This document shows, piece by piece, positions 6,507-11,332 of a stretch of DNA of 11,332 nt. This DNA comes from an uncultured Pirellulaceae bacterium. Its GTDB lineage: Bacteria > Planctomycetota > Planctomycetia > Pirellulales > Pirellulaceae. The DNA is taken from NCBI GenBank assembly GCA_947259675.1, contig CAMYNE010000147.1, forward strand, positions 1 through 11,332. The letters run 5' to 3'. The notes below the pieces were generated by a model. That model ran no database searches, was not told where the DNA came from, and saw only the letters and a list, made by a program, of their open reading frames with translations. The stretch's first letter is position 1. Each line of letters opens with the position of its first letter. The position numbers and the translations under genes are program-made.

Positions 6507-6576
6507 AGGCCGGAACAAGCTCGCGCAGTTCCGGGAAGAGTCGTGCCTCCAGAACTGCGCCCGCTTGTTCTGGCCT
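6507..6576. repeat. Inverted pair of REP-like palindromic units; likely also terminator of the deoA-cdd operon
   Basis: Arms 6507-6531 and 6552-6576 are inverted copies matching at 22 of 25 positions around a 20-nt loop. Each copy also contains a smaller palindrome. Unit 1 (6510-6534) is CCGGAAC, an 11-nt loop, then GTTCCGG. Unit 2 (6549-6573) is CCAGAAC, an 11-nt loop, then GTTCTGG, in the opposite orientation. The third pair is G-C in unit 1 and A-T in unit 2, a compensatory change that keeps the stem. The pair sits between convergent genes; the right arm reaches two bases into the cdd stop codon. On the minus strand the structure is followed by TTTTCG (bases 6502-6507), a modest T tract, so it may end the deoA-cdd transcript. 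The layout resembles a BIME, but other genomic copies cannot be checked here. Confidence 0.7.
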
Positions 6577-6961
6577 ACAATTCAAAATTCTCTGGAATCA
6601 GCTCACTACTCTTCCAAGTCCGGGTCTCATCTGGATCTTCCGCATTAACACTGATGACGGTGATGTCTTTCCCGAATTCAACAATGAACTGCCGGCAGGC
6701 ACCGCAGGGCGTCGCCAGCGGAACGGCTGAAACGGCAATCGCTTCAAATTCACGTTGCCCTTCGGAAACGGCTTTACAAATTGCCGCACGCTCCGCACAA
6801 ATACAAAGTCCATAGGACGCATTCTCGACATTACAGCCGGTAAAGACCGTGCCATCTTTCGCAAGCAACGCAGCTCCAACTTTGAAATTGGAATAAGGTG
6901 CGTAGGAAGCCTGACGAGCTTCGATCGCTTGACGCGTCAATTTGCTGTAATCTTGATCCAT
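6575..6961 (-). CDS. cdd: Cytidine deaminase
   Basis: This 128-residue protein is a homotetramer-type cytidine deaminase, which hydrolyses cytidine and deoxycytidine to uridine and deoxyuridine in the cytoplasm. The zinc site is complete: CAE at 55-57 gives ligand C55 and the catalytic proton shuttle E57, and PCGAC at 85-89 gives C86 and C89. The substrate loop FKVGAALLAKDG (26-37) and GCNVENASYG (42-51) are also typical. The length is normal for the short class of the family. The ATG at 6961 shares its first base with the stop of the phosphorylase gene (TAATG), so the two genes form an operon with coupled translation. The C-terminal residues PENFEL match the usual LLP..F end of the family. 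The function is well supported. Confidence 0.96.
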   Translation of the reverse strand: MDQDYSKLTRQAIEARQASYAPYSNFKVGAALLAKDGTVFTGCNVENASYGLCICAERAAICKAVSEGQREFEAIAVSAVPLATPCGACRQFIVEFGKDITVISVNAEDPDETRTWKSSELIPENFEL

Positions 6962-8250
6962 TAAATCGTCTCTACGATTAGCTCGGGGGACTCAATCGAA
7001 GTGGGGCCAGTCCCAATCGAATTGCTGACGAGATTACCAGCATAATTGGCGACCTTCTCGCCGCAAAACAGATTCGCAATCGGTTGGCCGATTTCGATTT
7101 TGTCGCCAATACGAATTAAAAACTCCATCCCAACGGAATGGTCTATTTTGTCACCCAGTTGTTTGCGACCTCCGCCCATTTCGATTACGGCAAGCCCAAT
7201 TCGCTGCGCGTTGATCCGAGTAACAAAACCCGCTTCCAAAGAATGCACCACATGTGATTTGGCTCGAGTTCGATTCGCGTTGAGATCGCCACCTTGACTG
7301 GCGACCATTTCAGCAAGCCTCTCTAACGCCTCGCCCGTGTCGATGGAACGTTGGAGATCCATTCTGGCACTTTGCTGGTCCGCCGCTGCGCCGGCGGAAA
7401 CTAACAATCGTGAAGCCAACTCCATTGTGAGTGCGATCACGTCATCCGGGCCTTTGCCGTCAAGAATCTCGACTGACTCGTCGACCTCGACCGCATTTCC
7501 AATCATCCGACCGAGCGGTTGATTCATATCCGTGATGACGGCGGTCGTTTTGACTCTCATTTGGTTGCCGACGTTCACGAGTGAATTTGCCAGGCTGCGT
7601 GCATCCTCGAGCGTTTTCATAAAAGCGCCGCTGCCCCATTTCACGTCCAGCACCAGAGCTTCGATTCCTTCGGCCACTTTCTTACTGAGAATACTGGCCG
7701 TGATGAGCGGAATTGACGGGACGGTAGCGGTAACATCGCGCAAAGCGTAAAACCGCTTGTCGGCTGGTGCCAGATTAGAGCTGGCACTTGCGATTGAACA
7801 ACCATTCCAGTTGACAACACTTCGAAATTCACCGAGGGAAAGATCGCAACGATAACCGGGAATCGATTCCAGCTTATCGAGCGTCCCACCCGTCGCTCCC
7901 AGCCCGCGTCCCGAAATCATCGGAACGTCCACTCCACAGCAAGCCAACATCGGCGCCAACGGAATCGAAACTTTGTCACCGACGCCTCCCGTCGAATGTT
8001 TGTCAACTTTCGGTTTTCCTGCCGGCCATTCCAGTCGTTCACCCGAATCAATCATGCTTCGCGTGAGTGACGTTGTCTCTGCGAGCGTCATGCCCCTAAA
8101 ATAAACCGCCATTGCGAAGGCGGCCATTTGATAATCGGGAATTTGTTCGTTTGCAAACCCATCGATCAAGTATTCGATCTGGGCGTCTTCAAGAGTCTTT
8201 CCATCGCGTTTGTCAGCAATGATCTGAGCTACATTCATTGGCGATCGCAT
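6961..8250 (-). CDS. deoA: Thymidine/pyrimidine-nucleoside phosphorylase
   Basis: The enzyme splits thymidine or other pyrimidine nucleosides with phosphate to give the base and (deoxy)ribose-1-phosphate in the cytoplasm. From the ATG at 8250 it has 429 residues, close to E. coli DeoA (440) and Bacillus Pdp (433). KVDKHSTGGVGDKVS (81-95) is the phosphate-binding segment, and SGRGLGATGGTLDKLE (113-128) is the family signature. LAPADKRFYALRD and VKWGSGAFM follow in order. The Gln-Thr usually found just before the LAPAD segment reads SASS here, from memory of E. coli DeoA. The sequence does not settle thymidine-only versus broad pyrimidine specificity, though SIPLITASILSKK resembles DeoA. A TTG at 8271 would add seven residues and an ATG at 8238 would remove four; no start has a clear Shine-Dalgarno sequence. 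The gene is the first of a two-gene operon with cdd. Confidence 0.94.
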   Translation of the reverse strand: MRSPMNVAQIIADKRDGKTLEDAQIEYLIDGFANEQIPDYQMAAFAMAVYFRGMTLAETTSLTRSMIDSGERLEWPAGKPKVDKHSTGGVGDKVSIPLAPMLACCGVDVPMISGRGLGATGGTLDKLESIPGYRCDLSLGEFRSVVNWNGCSIASASSNLAPADKRFYALRDVTATVPSIPLITASILSKKVAEGIEALVLDVKWGSGAFMKTLEDARSLANSLVNVGNQMRVKTTAVITDMNQPLGRMIGNAVEVDESVEILDGKGPDDVIALTMELASRLLVSAGAAADQQSARMDLQRSIDTGEALERLAEMVASQGGDLNANRTRAKSHVVHSLEAGFVTRINAQRIGLAVIEMGGGRKQLGDKIDHSVGMEFLIRIGDKIEIGQPIANLFCGEKVANYAGNLVSNSIGTGPTSIESPELIVETI

Positions 8251-8273
8251 TTTTTGAACTGTAATCGGCAATT

Positions 8274-8279
8274 ATTGTA
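8274..8279 (-). promoter_or_regulatory. Candidate -10 element (TACAAT) for the deoA-cdd operon
   Basis: On the minus strand TACAAT matches TATAAT at 5 of 6 positions and lies 23 bp before the ATG at 8250. No good -35 hexamer is found at 16-18 bp, so an activator or another sigma factor could be involved, or the match is accidental. If it is used, the leader is only about 15-20 nt. Confidence 0.3.
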
Positions 8280-8446
8280 GTTTGATTAAGATAAAGAAAG
8301 CTCGATTCGACATACGTTTGCCGCCGTGTCCTTGTTGACGCTCGAATCGGCAGGGTTGATTGTTCAACTGTTCTCGTTAGTAAAACCTTAAGGGCGGTAA
8401 ACGACGCTTAGTTGACGATTTTTTGAATTGAGTTTGGACGAAATGA

Positions 8447-8484
8447 TTGACGTCGGGAATAATGGTTAATGATACTGGAAGTAT
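8447..8484 (+). promoter_or_regulatory. Candidate promoter with overlapping palindrome, upstream of the 8552 gene
   Basis: TTGACG (8447-8452) and GATACT (8471-8476) are separated by 18 bp and match the sigma70 hexamers at 5 of 6 and 4 of 6. ATACT-GGA-AGTAT (8472-8484) is a perfect 5-bp palindrome over the -10 element, where a repressor could bind. A second perfect hairpin, GCTCGA-CCGT-TCGAGC (8502-8517), lies in the leader. The remainder of the 301-bp gap between the phosphorylase start and this gene shows no further clear features. Confidence 0.35.
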
Positions 8485-8551
8485 GTCCAATCTGGCCTGC
8501 GGCTCGACCGTTCGAGCACGTTTGGATCATTTTACTCGGTAAGTTGCGGCG

Positions 8552-9319
8552 ATGATAAATTTACAAGGCATTGCATACCATTCGGGCCATATTGAGTTCA
8601 GCCGGGAAGAGAACCAATGGGCGTTTGAAAAAATTGACTCCGAAATGAAATCGGGACAGGAACGGCGCATCCGTTTTGACCCTGCAATTGCGCCCGTCGA
8701 GATCAGAGCTTCAGAAATGGATGAGGGGAAATTGCCGTGGCTCGAACAGACACAGCTCACCTTACAGACAGCTGATTCGATCTACCTTCAGAAGCACCGC
8801 GGGTTTTTACGATTTCGGCAGGCTATCCACAATGTGGGCAAAAACCAAAAGTTCATTACGCTCGGCGGCCAGGAAGAAGTCAATAATTTCGCGGCGGAGC
8901 ACTGGAGCAAGCTGCGTTACTTTTTTGCCGTACGGCGCGACATCGTAAAATTCGACATGGTGCGGCTGATCTCGTGGAAGCCATCGGACATGAGAGAGAC
9001 GAGAACACTGGAATTGGTCACCAGGCTTGACGCGAACATTGATGAGGTCGTGCCAAGAATTACGTTTGACTGCTCGGGTTCCAAATCGGACGTCGAGATC
9101 GTTGAATGGAGATCAGGAGTCAAGGAGGGTGAAAAAGGCAAATTCTTTCCAGAAGAACGCCACATCCAGATGGTGCTGACCCAAGCGCACCAGCCATTCA
9201 CATTCTTGCAGGAATTCCGAGAAGAATTCGACAACTATTCGTACACATTTGCCGACGAACAGTTGACCAAAAAGCTGAACCGGGTGATCAAGAAAAAACT
9301 CAGAACGGAAACGAATTAG
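8552..9319 (+). CDS. Hypothetical protein, 255 residues
   Basis: I do not recognise this protein. It has no signal peptide and no membrane segment, so it is probably cytoplasmic. It is rich in charged and aromatic residues, with a mixed strand/helix pattern: IRFDPAIAPVEIRAS and LTLQTADSIYLQKH look like strands, while WLEQTQLTLQ and the lysine-rich end (LTKKLNRVIKKKLRTETN) look helical. The conserved-looking stretch is FFPEERHIQMVLTQAHQPFTF at about 201-221. There is no catalytic motif that I can name. The ATG at 8552 is fixed by an in-frame TAA 12 bp upstream (8537-8539). It lacks a clear Shine-Dalgarno sequence. A possible promoter lies 75 bp upstream, and a small lipoprotein gene follows after 84 bp, which may be co-transcribed. 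Length and codon use look like a real gene. Confidence 0.75.
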   Translation: MINLQGIAYHSGHIEFSREENQWAFEKIDSEMKSGQERRIRFDPAIAPVEIRASEMDEGKLPWLEQTQLTLQTADSIYLQKHRGFLRFRQAIHNVGKNQKFITLGGQEEVNNFAAEHWSKLRYFFAVRRDIVKFDMVRLISWKPSDMRETRTLELVTRLDANIDEVVPRITFDCSGSKSDVEIVEWRSGVKEGEKGKFFPEERHIQMVLTQAHQPFTFLQEFREEFDNYSYTFADEQLTKKLNRVIKKKLRTETN

Positions 9320-9323
9320 GGCG

Positions 9324-9407
9324 ATGGAATTACGGGTTCACATCAAAAAACGCGGTGTCTATCGCAATCAGGCGCGAAGTTTTTTCTTAGGGCGTTTAAT
9401 AGCATGA
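9324..9407 (+). CDS. Possible 27-residue basic ORF between the hypothetical protein and lipoprotein genes
   Basis: An ATG 5 bp after the previous stop opens a 27-codon frame whose TGA overlaps the lipoprotein ATG (ATGA). The product would be basic (MELRVHIKKRGVYRNQARSF and a short hydrophobic end). The AGGG in front of its ATG is only 2 nt away, too close for normal initiation. It fills the gap neatly, which argues for a translated leader, but short ORFs of this size are common by chance. Confidence 0.25.
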   Translation: MELRVHIKKRGVYRNQARSFFLGRLIA

Positions 9408-9769
9408 ATCGCTTTGAACATCGATTGTCTCGTACCCTAAGCGAACTTGCTCTTCTGATGATCGTGATTTCTGTTCTGGTGGGATGTGGCGAGAAAAAAG
9501 AACCGCCACGAGCAATCGTTGAACAGGCTTCCCGACCTGAACTTCCAGAACTCTCAGCCGAACAAAAAAGAATCGCTCAGATCGTGGCGTCGGAAGAGTT
9601 GATCCTAGAACTTTCACCAAAGCTGAAACAGCTTGCCGATCACTGGAATGGAAAAGTTGATGCTTTTCCGACAACGATTTTTGAGGATGATTTTTCGTGC
9701 GCTGGACTTCGCCCGTTTGAACTCGAACTCAACTTCGATTCCGAGCACAAACTTTCCGTTCAGAAATGA
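9404..9769 (+). CDS. Small predicted lipoprotein
   Basis: The 121-residue product starts with a positively charged segment (MNRFEHRLSR), a hydrophobic core (LALLMIVISVL), and a lipobox LVGC with the lipidated cysteine at 28, so it should be exported and anchored by signal peptidase II. The mature part is short and mostly charged and helical (PELSAEQKRIAQIVASEEL, about 48-66), ending in AGLRPFELELNFDSEHKLSVQK. No domain is recognised. It may be in an operon with the gene at 8552. The stop is a TGA at 9767-9769, 36 bp before the end of the convergent sulfatase gene. A weak AGGG lies 11 nt upstream of the ATG. The lipoprotein call is good, the function is unknown. Confidence 0.75.
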   Translation: MNRFEHRLSRTLSELALLMIVISVLVGCGEKKEPPRAIVEQASRPELPELSAEQKRIAQIVASEELILELSPKLKQLADHWNGKVDAFPTTIFEDDFSCAGLRPFELELNFDSEHKLSVQK

Positions 9770-9805
9770 CAGCCCACCAGTCATCCTATTTACATAACTA
9801 CGACA

Positions 9806-11317
9806 TTATTTCGCGCCGGCTGACATCAACGCTTCCCGCATCTCGCCATCACCCGGTTCCGGTTTTTGGTTGGGCGTTTTGCCTCGAGCCTCCCAGTTGG
9901 GATGCGGCGTATGAGCCTCGTCGAGCAACTTCCCAAGTCGTTTCGCTAATTCCGGATGGTCCGCCGAGACGTCTTGTGACTCCCCAAGGTCGCTCTCTAA
10001 ATCGTATAACTCAATCGTGCCCGTGTGCATCGGGATCCGAATGGCTTTCCAACGACCTTGCCGTAGAGCCTGTTTGCCGCCTTGTTCGTAAAACTCCCAA
10101 TACAGGTAATCGTGGCGGTTTTGATCTTCGGGACAACCGGTGATCGTCGGCAGGAGGCTGATCGAATCAAGACCTGTCGGCGATTCCGCTCCCGTGATTT
10201 CGCAAACGGTCTGCATCAAGTCACCGAAATAGCCAATGTGGTCAGAAATAGTGTTTTCAGGAGTGCGGCCAGGCCAACGCACGATTAATGGTACACGAAT
10301 ACCGCCTTCGTAAAGATCACGTTTCATTCCGCGCAATGGTCCGTTAGGATCGAAGCGACTGGTATCGTGACCGCCTTCGTTGTGATGGCCATTGTCACTG
10401 GTGAACATCACAATCGTGTCGTCGTCGATCTCCAGTTTTTTTAACAAACCCAGAATCTGGCCAATGCCATCGTCCATCCGTGTGATCATCGCGGCTTGGC
10501 CTTTGTCCTGGTTTTTCCAGTTTTCGCCTTTGTAGATCCCATAGTCCGGGACTTCCTGGCCATCCCCGGTTCCGGCAGTGCCCTCATTATTGGCGTGTGG
10601 GATCGTCAAAGACAAATACAGGAAAAACGGGCCAGCTTTGTGTTCGCGAATGAATTTCAAACCTTCTTCCAGAATCAGATCGTGGCTGTAGTCGAGTCTT
10701 TTCGTGGCATAGCCGCCGACAAACAGCTGGCTGCGCGGCCTAGCCTTGTTGCGTTTGACTTCATTGCGCAATTGAACTTTTTTTTCGTCACGCCAGAGGA
10801 ACTCGGGATAGTAATTGTGTGCATGGGTTTGGCTTTGATAACCAAAGAAATAATCAAATCCCTGTTTGTTGGGCAGTCCGGGATTGTCCGGTAGATCATC
10901 TCTTGATTCTCCCAATCCCCATTTGCCGCACAGAGCCGTTTGGTAGCCAACCGATTTCAAAACTTCGGCAACGGTCACATCTTCGTCTCGAAGCGATTGA
11001 ATCAGGATTCGGTTGCCTGCGTTGCCACGAACGTGAGCGTGACCCATGTGTTTTCCGGTCATCAACACACATCGAGAGGGCGCACAAACTGTATTGCCCG
11101 CGTAAAAATTGCGAAACCGCAACCCTTCGCGAGCCATCTGGTCAAGGTGTGGCGTCTTGATGACCTGCTGACCGTAACAGCCGAGATCACCAAATCCCAA
11201 ATCGTCTGCCATTATAAAAATGATGTTGGGCTTCTCAAAGCTCAACGCGCCGGGCACAAATCCCAGGACTCCAAAGGATAACCAGAGAAGAAACTTTATC
11301 AGGAATGAACGTTGCAT
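9806..11317 (-). CDS. Exported arylsulfatase-type sulfatase (formylglycine enzyme)
   Basis: This is a complete 503-residue S1-family sulfatase that hydrolyses sulfate esters, probably on sulfated polysaccharides or similar marine compounds, in the periplasm or outside the cell. The Sec signal peptide is the first 24-26 residues (hydrophobic LLWLSFGVLGFVPGALS). The metal and catalytic site is complete: D38 and D39, the CAPSR motif at 78-82 with C78 to be converted to formylglycine, R82, K132 in GKWGLG, H241, D308 and N309 in TSDNGH, and K332 in RGMKRDLYEGG. A separate maturation enzyme is needed for formylglycine and is not in this window. The first ATG, at 11317, is used; only 15 bp lie upstream, with a weak AGG. 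The exact substrate cannot be predicted. Sulfatase genes are abundant in planctomycetes, which supports the host guess. Confidence 0.96.
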   Translation of the reverse strand: MQRSFLIKFLLWLSFGVLGFVPGALSFEKPNIIFIMADDLGFGDLGCYGQQVIKTPHLDQMAREGLRFRNFYAGNTVCAPSRCVLMTGKHMGHAHVRGNAGNRILIQSLRDEDVTVAEVLKSVGYQTALCGKWGLGESRDDLPDNPGLPNKQGFDYFFGYQSQTHAHNYYPEFLWRDEKKVQLRNEVKRNKARPRSQLFVGGYATKRLDYSHDLILEEGLKFIREHKAGPFFLYLSLTIPHANNEGTAGTGDGQEVPDYGIYKGENWKNQDKGQAAMITRMDDGIGQILGLLKKLEIDDDTIVMFTSDNGHHNEGGHDTSRFDPNGPLRGMKRDLYEGGIRVPLIVRWPGRTPENTISDHIGYFGDLMQTVCEITGAESPTGLDSISLLPTITGCPEDQNRHDYLYWEFYEQGGKQALRQGRWKAIRIPMHTGTIELYDLESDLGESQDVSADHPELAKRLGKLLDEAHTPHPNWEARGKTPNQKPEPGDGEMREALMSAGAK

Positions 11318-11332
11318 AGGCCTGTCTTTGGA

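Noticed and set aside
8300..8350. Near-repeat GCTCGATTCG / GCTCGAATCG in the gap before the 8552 gene
   Set aside because: Ten bases with one mismatch, and no third copy or symmetric arrangement; likely chance.
9766..10143. A 125-codon frame on + after the lipoprotein gene
   Set aside because: Antisense to the sulfatase, with no motif and a Pro/Arg-rich composition expected of a shadow frame.
10496..10894. A hydrophobic 132-codon frame on + inside the sulfatase gene
   Set aside because: It is the complement of conserved sulfatase codons; the hydrophobicity is a by-product of the opposite strand.

Overview
The window looks like chromosomal DNA from a planctomycete, most likely a Pirellulaceae-type marine or freshwater lineage. 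The evidence is circumstantial: two membrane- or PAS-linked Ser/Thr kinases, a secreted formylglycine sulfatase, a GGQ release-factor-like protein with a planctomycete-style C-terminal tail, moderate GC, scarce Shine-Dalgarno sequences, and several proteins with no recognisable family. No rRNA, tRNA, CRISPR array, insertion sequence or phage gene is visible, and I found no convincing new defence or biosynthetic system.

Layout from left to right. (1) The 3' part of a Ser/Thr kinase that ends in a PAS domain (+) converges on a GGQ-domain peptidyl-tRNA hydrolase/release-factor-like gene (-). (2) A 120-150 bp divergent region separates that gene from a complete kinase with one transmembrane segment (+). 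This kinase overlaps a YacG-type zinc-finger gene by 8 bp. (3) A gene for a polytopic membrane protein of unknown function follows, with its own good promoter and a possible terminator behind it. (4) A pyrimidine-nucleoside salvage block comes next. It holds a concentrative nucleoside transporter (NupC/CNT) on + and, convergent to it on -, an operon of thymidine/pyrimidine-nucleoside phosphorylase and cytidine deaminase joined by a TAATG overlap. The transporter gene is broken: about 30-40 residues of a core helix region are missing and the frame changes, leaving two pieces joined by a TGATG stop/start overlap. (5) An inverted pair of small palindromic (REP-like) units lies in the convergent junction. 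(6) An unrecognised 255-residue protein and a small lipoprotein follow on +, possibly with a 27-codon ORF between them. (7) An exported arylsulfatase-type sulfatase (-) fills the right end.

How the genes fit together. Cytidine deaminase converts (deoxy)cytidine to (deoxy)uridine, the phosphorylase splits pyrimidine nucleosides into base and (deoxy)ribose-1-phosphate, and an intact NupC would have brought the nucleosides in. The damaged transporter is therefore the most consequential anomaly here, whether it reflects gene decay, a split protein or an assembly error. The second most interesting signal is the palindrome pair: its two units carry a compensatory base-pair change, which argues that the fold is what is conserved. 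The other genes look like ordinary planctomycete housekeeping or signalling genes.
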